Shown in pieces: positions 23,601-34,835 of a DNA stretch of 64,000 bases. Position numbers and translations under genes: made by a program. The stretch is from Palaemon carinicauda. Its lineage: Eukaryota > Arthropoda > Malacostraca > Decapoda > Palaemonidae. A model generated the notes under the pieces. It was not told the origin of the DNA. It searched no databases and was given only the letters and a program-made list of their open reading frames with translations. Position 1 is the stretch's first letter, and each line of letters starts with the position of its first letter. The stretch spans positions 56,400,111 to 56,464,110 of the forward strand of contig NC_090751.1 of NCBI RefSeq assembly GCF_036898095.1, read 5' to 3'.

Positions 23601-25655
23601 GTGTCCACCTGTGGGGGGATGCCTTCAGCGTTGCGTCCGCAGGTGGCAGCAACACGGGGCCGATACTTGGACGGTTTCAGTGATCGGCCAAGGCTATCGC
23701 GTCCCGTTCACAAAATCTCAACCTCCCCTGACAGCGAATCCAGTGTCCTTGAGCTCCTATGCCACGGGGTCGGCAAAGGGGCTGGCCCTTCGGGCCGAAG
23801 TCGAGACCATGCTCAAGAAGGGTGCTCTCCAGGAGGTCGTCGAAGGCTCCCCAGGCTTCTACAGTCGACTCTTTCTTGTAAAGAAGGCGTCTGGAGGCTG
23901 GAGACCTGTCATCGACCTCTCAGCTCTGAACAGGTTTGTCAAGCAAACCCGGTTCAGCATGGAGACAGCGGACACGGTCAGACTTGCGGTGAGACCACAA
24001 GACTTCATGTGCACACTGGATCTAAAGGATGCGTACTTCCAGATCCCAAGCCATCCGTCTTCCAGGAAGTACCTAACATTCAGCCTAGACGACAAGATCT
24101 ACCAGTTCAAGGTGCTGTGTTTCGGTCTCTCCACAGCTCCTCAGGTGTTCACCAGAGTGTTCACCCTGATTTCATCTTGGGCGCACAGGAACGGCATTCG
24201 TCTCCTTCGTTATCTGGACGACTGGCTGATCCTAGCAGACTCGGAGTCGACCCTTCTTCGGCACCGAGACAGGCTTCTAGGTCTTTGCCAGGATCTGGGG
24301 ATCGTGGTAAATCTCGAGAAGTCCTCTCTGCAGCCGTCCCAATGACTGGTTTATCTAGGCATGCTGATAGACACCAATCTCCACGATGCCTTTCCATCAG
24401 ACGACCGGATAGCAAGGCTGAGGAGGGTGGCGGAACCCTTCCTCAGGCGAGAAGAGCTCCCTGCCCAGTCGTGGTTGCGTCTCTTAGGTCACCTGTCCTC
24501 CTTGGCTCGTCTGGTTCCAAACAGCCGCCTCAGGATGAGATCCCTGCAGTGGCGGCTCAAGTCCCGGTGGAATCAAGGATCCGATTCCCCGGACATTCTT
24601 ATCCCGATAGGATCTTTGGAACGGACGGACTTGCGGTGGTGGCTGGTCGACGAGAACCTGCGGAAGGGAGTGAGTCTTCTCGTCCTCCCCCCGGAATTGA
24701 CTCTGTTTTCGGACGCGTTAAAAGAAGGGTGGGGGCCGCACGTTCTGAACCAGAGGACCTCAGGTCTTTGGTGAGAATCAGAAAAGTGCCTGCACATCAA
24801 CCTGCTAGAATTGAAGGCCGTCTTTCTGGCTCTTCAGCAGTTTCAACGGACCCTGGCGGGTCACTCCGTGGTGGTGATGAGCGACAACACCACGGTAGTG
24901 GCTTATATCAACAAGCAGGGAGGCACTTTTTCGCAGCAGCTATCCCATCTTGCAGTAGAGATTCTGAGGTGGACCGAAGTCCACTCGATAACACTATCAG
25001 CTCGCTTCATTCCTGGCAAGAGGAATGTGCTCGCCGACACTCTGAGCAGGGCCTCGCAGATAGTGAGTACCGAGTGGTCTTTGGATCCTCAGATAGCCAA
25101 CAAAGTCCTGACTTTGTGGGGTTCCCATCCGTGGACCTGTTCGCGACAGCGTTGAATTTCAAGCTGCCTCTGTACTGCTCCCCAGTCCCGGACCCCAAGG
25201 CACTCTGGCTAGATGCTTTCCAGCAACGGTGGGACAACATCGACGTGTACGCCTTCCCACCGTTCTGTCTGATGAGAAGGGTGCTCAACAGGACCAGACT
25301 ATCGGTCAACTGTTCGATGACACTGATAGCTCCGCTAGGGCATCACGCGGAATGGTTCCCGGACCTTCGGCAGTTCCTGACGGAGCTCCCGAGGGAACTT
25401 CCTCCACGACACTAGATTCTCAGACAACCCCACTCCGACGTCCCTCACAAGGCCGTGGCCTCGCTTCGGCTTCACGCCTGGAGACTATCTAGCGTCTCCT
25501 CACAGAGAGAGGCTTTTCGCAACAGGTTGCGGAGAGAATGTCTCGGCACCTGCGAAGGTCCTCTGAGGGAGTCTACCAGGCGAAGTGGAGAGTCTTTTGT
25601 GTTTGGTGTCGTGGGAGGGGTATCTCTCCACTCGATGCCACTATTCCAGCAATAG
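23601..25655 (+). pseudogene. ORF2: reverse transcriptase, RNase H, Dam-like domain, DIRS copy 1
   Basis: The start is the position equivalent to ATG 59474 of copy 5 (GTG here). RT motifs: LFLVKKASGGWRPVIDLS, LDLKDAY, CFGLSTAPQVFT and the catalytic RYLDDWLILAD (about 24210). RNase H: TLFSDALKEGWG, a Glu helix ELKAVFLAL, VMSDNTTVVAYINKQGG and KRNVLADTLSR. Then DLFATALNF and YAFPPF, a Dam-type methyltransferase-like region usual in DIRS elements. Two nonsense changes are clear against sister copies: CGA to TGA at 24343 and TCA to TGA at 24772. Frameshifts sit near 23660 and 25125. The last ~118 nt overlap ORF3. It copies element RNA in the retroelement particle; this copy is inactive. Confidence 0.85.
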
Positions 25656-26524
25656 CGGACTTCCTCGTTTATCTGCTGGAGGAAATGTACCTTTCTGTCT
25701 CGGCAGTGAAAGGCTATCGCTCAGCCTTAAGCTTGGCCTTCAGGCTGAAAGGCGTGGATATTTCTTCCTCGCTAGAACTCTCTCTACTCATACGTAGCTA
25801 TGAGCTTACCTGCCCCCAGTTGGAAGTGAGACCTCCTCCTTGGAACGTGGTTCAGGTCCTCAGGGCTCTTAAGAGACCTCCCTACGAACCATTACGCCAG
25901 GCCTCCGATCGCCACCTGTCTTGGAAGACTGCTTTCCTGCTCGCTTTGGCTTCGGCCAAGCGGGTTAGTAAACTTCATGGTCTCTCGTACGACATCGCCC
26001 ATTCAAGGGGATGGGGGGAGGTAACGTTCAGGTTCGTCCCTGAGTTTGTAGCCAAGACTCAGAATCCTGGAGTGCTGGATCCTCGGTTCGACTCTTTCAG
26101 GATCGCGAGTCTCCGCTCTGTAACAAGCGACCCAGACCAGCTGCTACTATGTCCAGTAAGGTGTCTGAGGCACTACTCGATGAGAACGGCTGCAGTCCGT
26201 CCTCAAGTGCGAGCATTGTTTGTGAGCACAGGCAGGACGAAGAGGAGGGTCACCAGGAACACCATATCAGCTTGGATTCGAAAAGTTATCCACCATGCCT
26301 TGAATCCAGACCCTCCTCCGTCACGTCGCCCGAGGGCACACGATGTCAGGGGTGTTGCTACGTCCCTGGCCTTCAAGAGAAACTTCTCTGTGAAGCAGGT
26401 ACTTCAAGCTGGGGTCTGGAAGCGTCAGACGACCTTTACAGCCCACTACCTGCAAGACGTGACCCACAGGAGCCTTGATACGTTTTCTATCGGCCCTGTG
26501 GTGGCTGCACAACAGCTGGTCTAA
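25538..26524 (+). CDS. ORF3: tyrosine recombinase, DIRS copy 1 (intact)
   Basis: 328 residues open from ATG 25538. An N-terminal SAM-like core-binding part (AKWRVFCVWCRGRG, IPAIADFLVYL, VKGYRSALSLAF) precedes the catalytic domain. The catalytic domain has LASAKRVSKL with the first Arg (about residue 147), PRAHDVRGVAT with His and second Arg (HxxR, about 273), GVWKRQTTFTAHYLQD with the nucleophilic Tyr (about 304). These are the R-H-R-Y residues of the family. The enzyme joins the circular DNA intermediate to the target. The start may be further upstream: LTERGFSQQVAERM precedes this Met in frame and is conserved in the other copies, though a stop lies before it here. It overlaps ORF2 in a different frame. 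This is the best-preserved gene of the window. Confidence 0.88.
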   Translation: MSRHLRRSSEGVYQAKWRVFCVWCRGRGISPLDATIPAIADFLVYLLEEMYLSVSAVKGYRSALSLAFRLKGVDISSSLELSLLIRSYELTCPQLEVRPPPWNVVQVLRALKRPPYEPLRQASDRHLSWKTAFLLALASAKRVSKLHGLSYDIAHSRGWGEVTFRFVPEFVAKTQNPGVLDPRFDSFRIASLRSVTSDPDQLLLCPVRCLRHYSMRTAAVRPQVRALFVSTGRTKRRVTRNTISAWIRKVIHHALNPDPPPSRRPRAHDVRGVATSLAFKRNFSVKQVLQAGVWKRQTTFTAHYLQDVTHRSLDTFSIGPVVAAQQLV

Positions 26525-26998
26525 CCTCGGGCTCCTTTATGGACAAGTAGCAATGGGTTGAGGGCGTTGTTACCCGGTTTTAGTCTGCGTGTATTAAAGA
26601 GTATGTCTGACCCTTACTTCTTTCTTCATTCTCCCCTCTCTTGGGGAAGCAGCATCCTGGTCCTCGCATAGCTGACCTCGACCTCTGCAGGTAACCCATG
26701 CTTCCTTGTGCTCCTAGTATTAAGCTTAATACTGTTGCGTCCCCCATACCTTGACGAGGTGGTATTGGGAACGTCCTATCCTAGATTCCTATCTAAAGGT
26801 CTCAAGGTCAACTTCATAGGACGAGTCACACCTTCCTCCACACACAACTTATGTAGGCCACTCGTTCCTAGCGTAGCAAGGAACTTGTGAGGTGCAGGGG
26901 CTCCTTCTCTCAAGTGCTGCTCACTGAGGGATTGAGTCCCCGGGCAAAGCCGAAGTCAGTAAGGCTGGTGACTTTCCACCCTTCCTAAGGGGTAAGTC

Positions 26999-27100
26999 AC
27001 CCAATGTAAATAGCGTGGTTTGTATTTCGGTTACGGAACAAATGACAAATTCGAAGATAATTTGTATTTTTCCTAACCATACAAACCTTAGCTATTTACA
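26999..27100 (+). repeat. Internal complementary region (ICR), copy 1
   Basis: CCAATGTAAATAGCGTGG..GGTTACGGAACA (27001-27040) is the inverse of the left outer end. GACAAATTCGAAG.. to ..CAAACCTTAGC (27044-27094) is the inverse of the right outer end 27305-27352. The two are joined by AAT, as expected for a template joining both termini in a circle. Confidence 0.88.
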
Positions 27101-27147
27101 CATATTTGCCCGCCATCCCTGGCCCCCAAGTCAAGTCCTACCTCTAA

Positions 27148-27352
27148 GTGAAGTGAAGCAAATCACCGGTGTGTGGGGGGGGGAGGGGTAGCAAGCTACC
27201 CTTCCCCTACCCCCCCGCTAACTAGCGCGGGGGTAATTAACCCTCGTTAAAAACTATTGGCTCGTCATTTCAGCTACGCTAAAAGGTAAACCCAATGTAA
27301 ATAGCTAAGGTTTGTATGGTTAGGAAAAATACAAATTATCTTCGAATTTGTC
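27148..27352 (+). repeat. Right inverted terminal repeat, copy 1
   Basis: Inverse of the left repeat from GTGAAGTGAAGCAAATCACC to CCCAATGTAAATAGC, then an outer end ..TAGGAAAAATAC.. to CGAATTTGTC absent from the left side but complementary to the ICR. It includes short hairpins (GGGGTAGC/GCTACCCC; CCGCTAACTAGCG). Confidence 0.85.
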
Positions 27353-27759
27353 TTTTAATGGGAAAATAAAATGATGTGATTTTATAAGAGAACGGTTACT
27401 AAAACTTGGAATTCTTGGGTCAAACGTAATACTGTATGTACATGTCGGTATTACATAAAAGAAATGGTATAGCTGTACTGGATCAAGTAAAATACTTGAA
27501 TAAACCGGGTGAAGTAGAATACTTGAAAGTGGCGGGTAAAATGACGTAGGGGGAAAATGGGGAGGGGTTATAAGAGAAGAAGTAATCATATTGGTGGTGG
27601 CGGAGTTTATGAGCAGGTAGGAGTTTATGCGTAGAAGATAAAAAACTAATATGTACAAATGAACAAACGAGACCGACTACAACCGACTTGTAGAATGTCA
27701 ACAAATAAATGAAAAATATACCGATAGTATATAGATAATAGATATAGATAATTAGCGTT
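27353..27759. other. Spacer between DIRS copies, no gene
   Basis: AT-rich; no motif-bearing frame or repeat recognised. Confidence 0.4.
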
Positions 27760-28170
27760 TGTTCCGTAACCGAAATACAAACCACGCTATTTACATTGGG
27801 GTTTACTTTCGGCGTAGCTGAAATTGAAGAGCCATTAGATTTTAACGAGGGTTTACTACCCCGCGCTAGTTAGCAGGGGTAGGGGGAGGGGTAGCTTGCT
27901 ACCCCTCCCCCCCTCACACACCGGTGAAATGTCTCACTTCTTTTTTGGCTCGGACGATGGACAGACGTGCCTGTCTTCATCCTCGCTTGGCAGCCATTAT
28001 TTGTTTTGTCTTTACTTAATCACTTACTTTTCTTATACTCAATATATATGTAAACATTTTTTCTTGTTTATGTATATATTTGAGTATAGAAATCAGTAAG
28101 TTTCCTTTTCAGAGTTCGTGCTTGTGTGTGTAGTGTATGATATCTTTGTGGAGCCCTCGGCAGTTAGGCC
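27760..28170 (+). mobile_element. Solo left end of a third DIRS-like subtype
   Basis: TGTTCCGTAACCGAAATAC at 27760 and the following ~200 bp match the left ITR of copies 1-4, with intermediate features (CATTGGGGTTTAC as in A, GAGCCATTAGATTTTAACGAGGG as in B). After the GGCAGCCATTA block the sequence diverges but still has a pyrimidine-AG element (TTTCCTTTTCAG, about 28110). No ORF1 follows. Confidence 0.7.
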
Positions 28171-28540
28171 ACCACGGTGTATTTTCATGGGTCGCGATCG
28201 AGTTTGACTACGGTCTCTCTCTCTCTCTTGAGGTCGTTCACCCTTTACTACGTTTTACCTTTACTACGTCTGAGTAGCTTCCTTCCCGTGTGGTTGGGGT
28301 TGCTACGCCGTACATTTTGTTTCAATTAGTTTATGAATCTAATTGTATTTGTTGACTTTTCAGTTTTTGTAGAACGATTCCTTTCGGGGTTTTCGTTCTT
28401 CATTTAGTGAACATTCATATTTAAATTACATAATTACATAATTTCATAGTTATAATTGTTATAATTCTGTGTTTGTTACAACTCTCCTTCCGTGAGTGTA
28501 AGTGGTTTTGAGGGCAAGTGCCTGTTGTGTAATTCTTGTT
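28171..28540. other. Unassigned sequence between solo left end and copy 2
   Basis: Contains a (TC)n run at about 28218 and no coding motif. It may be leader sequence of the subtype starting at 27760. Confidence 0.35.
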
Positions 28541-28775
28541 TGTTCCGTAACCGAAATACAAACCACGCTATTTACATTGGGTTTACTTTTCGGCGTAGCT
28601 GAAATGACGAGCCAATAGTTTTTAACGAGGGTTAACTACCCCCGCGCTAGTTAGCGGGGGTAGGGGAAGGGGTAGCTTGCTACCCCTCCCCCCCATACAC
28701 CGGTGATTTGCTTCACTTCACTTTTGGCTCCGGCGATGAACAGACGTGTCTGTCCATCGTCCTCGTTGACAGCCT

Positions 28776-28801
28776 TAATTTTTTTTTTCTTTTTTTTCCA
28801 G
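28776..28801 (+). promoter_or_regulatory. Pyrimidine tract ending CCAG before ORF1, copy 2
   Basis: A run of T with two C, ending TTTTCCAG at 28801, 46 nt before the ORF1 ATG. Same placement as in copies 1, 3 and 4. Confidence 0.4.
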
Positions 28802-28847
28802 TTTGTGTGTGTGCGTTTGAAGTTGGCCTCACCCTTAGTTGTTCACC

Positions 28848-31800
28848 ATGCGCAAGTGCCCTGGTATTGCCGGTCACCCTTGCGGTACATTCATGTCTGC
28901 GGTGGACACGGATCCTCACACCCTTTGCCCGCAGTGTCGAGGCCGACGGTGTGACAGAGAGAATACTTGTAGTGAGTGCAGGGAGTGGTCTGCCTCCCAG
29001 TGGGAGAAGTTTGGCCGCCGGTGTGAGAAGAAGTCCAAGAGAGACCGTTCTCCTTCTGGGGTTGCCTTGAAGGAGGAAGGCTCTCGGGACTCTTCTTCCG
29101 CCGCCCAAACCTCCTCCGAAGCTCCCCCTCGTTCGGCTACTAAGGAGAGACCGCCGAGTGGGAGGGCAGGCCCTAGTTCTGTTTCCCGACCTTGGGTTGG
29201 GGGAGAGGGCGTCGCCTCCCATAGCGGGGCGGCTCCCCCTCCTCCTCCAGGGGAGGTTGTTGCTAATGACTCCTTGTCTCATGATGATCTTTTTCAGATT
29301 TGGGCTTCCTTGGGGCTTAAGGGCCTGCCCTCCAGGGAAGTCCTGATTGACCTTGTCCTGTTTGGGGCCCCTGTTTAGCAGTCGCCGGTGATAGCAGAGG
29401 TAGATCCTCTGTCTATCGTCGACGTCGTGGTGGCAGAGGCTTCCGACGGGTCTGGTCAATCCTCTGCGGTTCCTGTTGTGGATGATGGTGCTGAAGGCTC
29501 TCCTCCCCCTTCCGTACAAACTTCGAAGGGGGAAGAGAGTCCTGCGGGCTCTTCTGCTGCCAAGCCTCCCTCTCGGGGGAGTGCTTTGACTGAGACTCCC
29601 CTTCGGAGGACTGATGGTCCTGACGATCTACCTCGTGGCCGCATTCTCCGTAAGGCTCACCGTCCGCTGCGCCATAAGGGCCTCCCGTCTCCCTATAAGG
29701 GTGCTAAGAGGCGCATTTTTTAATCTTCTCCTTCCTTCGAGGGGGACTCTCCTCGCCGTAAGCAGCCTGCAGCTCCAGATTCCTTAGACCTCTCTGGGGA
29801 TTGGTCTCCTACGCCTTCCAGACCTTCAACTTCTGGTGCAGACGTCCAGCAGCCTGACCTCGTCAGCCGACGGGCAACGGTCCCTTCGGGGCAAAGGGTT
29901 GCTTCCCACGGTGTGGGTTCTTCCCTTGCGCGTCAGGGTTCCCCTGCGCGCCCTCCTGCAGTGTTAGCGCACAGGCGCTCCCTTGCTCGTCAGCGTTCTC
30001 CTGATCGCCAGCGTTCTCCTGATCGCCAGCGTTCTCCTGTTTGCCAGTGCTCTCCTGATAATCGTCGTCCCTCTTCTCGCCAGCGCTCTTCTGAGGACAT
30101 CGTTCATCCTGTTGTTCCTGTTGACCGCCCAGTGCGCCATCGTTCCCCTGAGCACCCTAGATCTCATGCCCGTCAGAGCGCACCTGCGCTCCCAGTTCCT
30201 GACTCGCGCCCTGTGCGCCCACGCTTGCCTGCGTTACCTAGAACTTCGGTTCAGGTTGTGGAAAAGGACTCTTCTCCTCGCCCTCGCGATCCTGCTCGTC
30301 AGCCTGTTCCAGCGCAGCAACTCTCGCGGTCTCCTGCGCGTACTTCCAAAGTGCCTGTACGCCCACGCGCCTCCTGTTCCTGAGCCCGTTCGTGAGCGTT
30401 CGCCTTTGCGCACTGCGCCGACAGCGCCCTCACAGGATTCCACGCGTCGCCCTCCTGCTCGCCAGCGATCACAGACGCATCAACATTTGCCTGCTCGTCA
30501 GTGATCTGCGCGTCAACAGTCCCCAGCGAGTCAGCGGTCACCTGAACATCGGCGATCTCCAGACCGCCCGCGTGACCTATCGCCTGCGCGCAAGCGCTCT
30601 CCGCCGCGCCGTCGCCCAGGGGATCTGGAGAGACATGGGTCGCCTTCTGTCAGCTCGCCCACGCGTGGTCGTTCGCCTACGCGGTCTACGTGCTATCGCT
30701 CGCCAACGCGCCATCGCTCGCCTATGCGCCAGCGTTCACCAACGCGCCACCGATCGCCTGCTCGCCATCGCTCTCCCATGCGCTACAGGTCTCCTGGTCA
30801 ACATCGTCAGCGGTCATCGGAGCGATCTCGTTCGCCAACGCGCTAACGCGTTCCCACGCCAACGCGCCAACGTGCTCGCTCGCCAGCTCGCCCACGCGCT
30901 CGTGCGCCCTCGCGCCCACTCGCCCGCGCGACCGCTCGCCTGCGCGCGATCGCTCCCGCGCGCGATCGCTCCCGCGCTCGTTTGTCTCCGCACGATTACG
31001 AGCTCGCGCCTCAACATCCTCGCGATTCCGTAGTTTCGCCTACTCGCGAACGTCAGCGCGACCCCTGTTCGCGTCGGGTTGCGCAGCCCGCGACAGCAGC
31101 AGGGACGCGTGTCGCCAGACCGCAATCAGGATCGCCTCCGCCTAAGCGCAGAACTCTTGTTCAGGATAGGGAAGACCCATCAGAGAGGTCAGAACAACTT
31201 TCTTCCCCCTTTTCTTTACAGGCAAGTCCAGTGGTGTCCACTCCGAAGGATCGCCCGATCCCCTTCCCTCCAGCGGGAATTTCGGACTCTGTGTCCGTGT
31301 CTCGGCAGTCTTGGTTTGGTCCTCTGATGCGGGCATTAGTGAAGGCTATGAAGCCGGCACTCGCCGATCAAGGGCCCATGCCAACGGCAGCCTCGCCCCC
31401 GCTGAAGAGAAGGAGAGGAGTGGACTTCGTGGTGACTTCTCCTAGGGAGAAGTTGGTTCCTAAGAGGTCCGTCAGGAAGGCTCCATCCCCTTTGCAGGCG
31501 GAAAAGCCTCGTCCTCGGGAAAATCCAGTGAGGCAGTGATCTCTCCCTCGGCACCAAGGGGTGAGTCATCTCCTCGTGGAGGGGAATCGTCTCGCGCGGA
31601 GGGCGCCTTCCAGACCTCTTTGTTGGGGTCGTGTATCCCGCTCAGGAGGGAACCCAAGGACTCCAAGACAATCCCGAAGTCCTCTTCTAGGATTCGTCAG
31701 GAACCAGCTGCACCCCCGGGAGAACGTCCACGCATCTCCCCAGGAAGAGATTCCGGGGACGGGAGACTTAGCTGCCAGTCCGCAGGGAGGAGACCAGCAA

Positions 31801-32770
31801 GAGTCTGAACATGCCTTCTGGCAGGTCCTGAGCCTGATGAGGCAACTCAACGGGTTCATGGACCCCGTGATCGCCCCCCGAGAAGGCAAGGACACTGTCC
31901 TGGACCAGGTGTACGGTACTCAGAAGCCCCCCAAGGCCAGCGCGGCTCTGCCCTGGTCCCAGGGGTTGAAGAGTGCCAGAGCCAGGGCCAATGCTCAACT
32001 CGCGGCTCTCACTTCCTCCAGTCGTTCCTCTGCCAGGAACAAACTCCTCCCACCTCTTCGTCTCCAGCAGAGGAGGTATTTTGAGATCTTGGGGGAGTCT
32101 AGCCTCGCTCTTCCCCTCCATCATTCAGTAGAAGAGCTTGCTAGGGGAGTTCCTCTTGAAGCTCTCCGCCCGGCAGGTGACGTTCTCGGCGTCGGAGATC
32201 CTGAGCCATGAGAAGGTCTCGAAGTGCGCCATGCAGGCCACTTCGTGGCTGGATATATGGCTAGGGTCTCTGGGCATCCTATTGCGCTCCGAGGATTTGT
32301 CTGAGGCCAATAGGAAGGTCCTGGAGACCTTCTTACTCTCGGGCACCCGCTCCATCGAGTTCCTGGCACATCAGGTTACCACCCTGTGGGCCAACTCGGT
32401 GTTGAAGCGGCGTGATGCGGTGACCGAGAAGTTCCACCCGAAGGTCCCCGCCGTGGATGTCTGTAGGCTCAGGCATGCTTCCCTCCTTGGGGAGAATCTG
32501 TTAGAGCCTCAAGACATGGAACACACAGCTGAGAGGTGGAGGAAGTCTAACCAGGACTCCCTCCTCTAAAGGGCCCTTACATCTCGGTCCTATAAACTTC
32601 CAGCTCCGCAGCAACAGCAGCAGCAGCCTCGCAAGACACCAAAGCAGGCACCGGCAGCTAAGAAGGTGGTGTCTAAGCCCCAGCCCTTTCCTGCCAAGGA
32701 CAAGAGGGGCGGTAAGTCCTCCAGGGGAGGCAAAACTCCTAGAGGGTGCGGCCGCGGCCGCAAACCCTAG
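28848..32770 (+). pseudogene. ORF1 (Gag-like, SR-rich), DIRS copy 2
   Basis: ATG 28848. The N-terminal Cys/His cluster is complete (CPGIAGHPCGTF, DPHTLCPQCRGRRCD, CSECREW). A stop replaces Lys at 29376 (AAG to TAG), then the frame continues through PLSIVDVVV to 29723. SR repeats (RSPDRQ hexads) occupy 29910-30900. A CpG-type change (CGA to TGA) stops the SR frame at 30502. The C-terminal domain (QLNGFMDPVIAPREGKD, ILSHEKVSKCAMQATSW) spans about 31800-32560 with two frame changes. The basic tail ends with a stop at 32770. Compared with copy 1 the SR block is shorter and lacks several hexads. Not functional as it stands. Confidence 0.75.
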
Positions 32771-32788
32771 GAGTGGCAGTCCCCCCGC

Positions 32789-34835
32789 GTGTCCACCTGT
32801 GGGGGGATGCCTTCGAAGTTGCGTGCACAGGTGGCAGCAACATGGGGCCGATGCTTGGACGATCTCCGTGATCGGCCAAGGCTATCGCGTCCCGTTCATA
32901 ACATCTCAACCTCCCCTGACAGCGAATCCAGTGTCGTTGAGCTCCTATGCCATGGGATCGGTAAAGGGGCTGGCCCTTCGGGCAGAAGTCGAGACCATGC
33001 TCAAGAAGGATGCTCTTCGAGTGGTCGTTGACGGCTCCCCAGGCTTCTTCAGTCGACTCTTTCTTGTAAAGAAGGCGTCTGGAGGCTGGAGACCTGTCAT
33101 CGACCTCTCGGCTCTGAACAAGTTTGTCAAGCAAACTCGGTTCAGCATGGAGACAGCGGACACGGTCAGACTTGCGGTGAGACCTCTAGACTTCATGTGC
33201 ACACTGGATCTGAAGGACGCGTACTTCCAGATCCCAATCCATCCGTCTTCCAGGAAGTACTTGAGATTCAGCCTAGACGGCAAGACCTACCAGTTCAAGG
33301 TGCTGTGCTTCGATCTCTCCACAACACCTCAGGTGTTCACCAGAGTGTTCACCCTGATTTCATCTTGGGCGCACAGGAACGGCATCCGTCTCCTTCGTTA
33401 TCTGGACGACTGGCTGATCCTAGCAGACTCAAAGTCGACCCTTCTTCGACACCGAGACAGGCTTCTGAGTCTTTGCCAGGATCTGGGGATCGTGGTAAAT
33501 CTCGAGAAGTCCTCTCTGCAGCCGTCCCAACGACTGGTTTATCTAGGCATGTTATTAGACACCAATCTCCACAAAGCCTTTCTATCAGACGACAGGATAG
33601 CAAGGCTGAGGAGGGTGGCGGAACCCTTCCTCAGGCGAGAAGAGCTTTCCACCCAATCGTGGTTACGTCTGTTAGGTCACTTGTCCTCCCTGGCTCGTTT
33701 GGTTCTAAACGGCCGCCTCAGGATGAGATCCCTGCAGTGGCGGCTCAAGTCCCGGTGGAATCAAGGATCCGATTCCCCGGACGTACAGGTCCCGATAGGA
33801 CCTTTGGAACAGGCTAACCTGCGGTGGTGGCTGGTCGACGAGAACCTGCGGAAGGGAGTGGATCTTCTCGTCCTCCTCCCGGAATTGACACTGTTTTCGG
33901 ACGCGTCAAAAGAAGGGTGGGGGCCGCACGTTCTGAACCAGAGGACCTCAGGCCTTTGGTCAGAATCAGAAAAGTACCTCCACATCAACCTGCTAGAAAT
34001 GAAGGCCGTATTCCTGGCTCTTCAACAGTTCCAACGGACCCTGGCGGGTCACTCCGTGTTGGTGATGAGCGACAACACCACGGTAGTGGCTTATATCAAC
34101 AAGCAGGGAGGTACTTTTTCGCAGCAGCTATCCCATCTTGCAATAGAGATTCTGAGGTGGACCGAAGTCCACACGATAACACTATCAGCTCGCTTCATTC
34201 CTGTGTGCTCGCCGACAGTCTGAGCAGGGCTTCGCAGATAGTGAGTACCGAGTGGTCTTTGGATCGTCTAGTAGCCAACAAAGTCCTGACTTTGTGGGGT
34301 TCCCCGACCATGGATCTGTTCGCGACAGCGTTGAATTTCAAGCTGCCTCTGTACTACTCCCTAGTCCCGGACCCCAAGGCACTCTGGCAAAGATGCTTTC
34401 CAACAATGGTGGGACAACATCGACGTATACGCCTTCTCACCGTTCTGTCTGATGAGAAGGGTGCTCAACAGGACCAGACTATCGGTCAACTGTTCGATGA
34501 CTCTGATAGCTCCGCTATGGCATCACGCGGAATGGTTCCCGGACCTTCTGCAGCTCCTGACGGAGCTCCCGAGAGAACTACCCCCACGACACGAGCTACT
34601 CAGACAACCACACTCCAACATCCCTCACAAGGCCGTGGCCTCGCTTCGGCTTCACGCCTGGAGACTTTCCAGCGTCTCCTCACGGAGAGAGGCTTTTCGC
34701 AACAGGTTGCGGAGAGAATGTCTCGGCACCTGCGAAAGTCCTCTGAAGGAGTCTACCAGGCGAAGTGGAGAGTCTTCTGTGGTTGGTGTCGTGGGAGGGG
34801 TATCTCTCCACTCGATGCCACTATTCCAGCAATAG
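32789..34835 (+). pseudogene. ORF2: RT, RNase H, Dam-like domain, DIRS copy 2 (RT open)
   Basis: A single frame is open from about 32799 to 34223 (474 residues) and carries all RT motifs (LDLKDAYFQIPIHP, RYLDDWLILAD) and RNase H up to SARFIP: TLFSDASKEGWG, EMKAVFLAL, VMSDNTTVVAYIN. One change inside RT, CFDLSTTPQ for CFGLSTAPQ, could weaken it. A 10-bp deletion at about 34203 removes the GKRN segment and shifts the frame just before the final RNase H Asp (ADSLSR). The MT-type region follows in the other frame with DLFATALNF, but the AFPPF block is damaged (AFSPF). It ends at TAG 34835, overlapping ORF3. Confidence 0.82.

Larger units (their letters stand above)
19444..27352 (+). mobile_element. 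DIRS-like retrotransposon copy 1 (subfamily A), full length ~7.9 kb
   Basis: Left end TGTTCTGTAACCG at 19444, right end ..CGAATTTGTC at 27352. The order is left ITR, ORF1, ORF2 (RT, RNase H, MT-type domain), overlapping ORF3 (tyrosine recombinase), internal complementary region and right ITR. Inverted terminal repeats plus an ICR separate it from the Ngaro group, which has split direct repeats. The codons have decayed in ORF1 and ORF2, but ORF3 is open. Confidence 0.9.

Noticed and set aside
24161..24415. Minus-strand frames inside ORF2 recurring in copies 1 and 2 (24161-24415, 33349-33603)
   Set aside because: Recurrence follows from the homology of the two copies; the plus strand carries RT motifs.
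26999..27352. Inverted repeats at DIRS ends considered as a CRISPR-like or attachment-site array
   Set aside because: Only one inverted arrangement per element, matched to element ends; it is the ICR/ITR of DIRS elements in a eukaryotic context.
19444..27352. Classification as Ngaro or as LTR (Gypsy) element
   Set aside because: No direct LTRs or integrase; a tyrosine recombinase, inverted ends and an ICR are present, and Ngaro has split direct repeats and lacks the methyltransferase-like domain.
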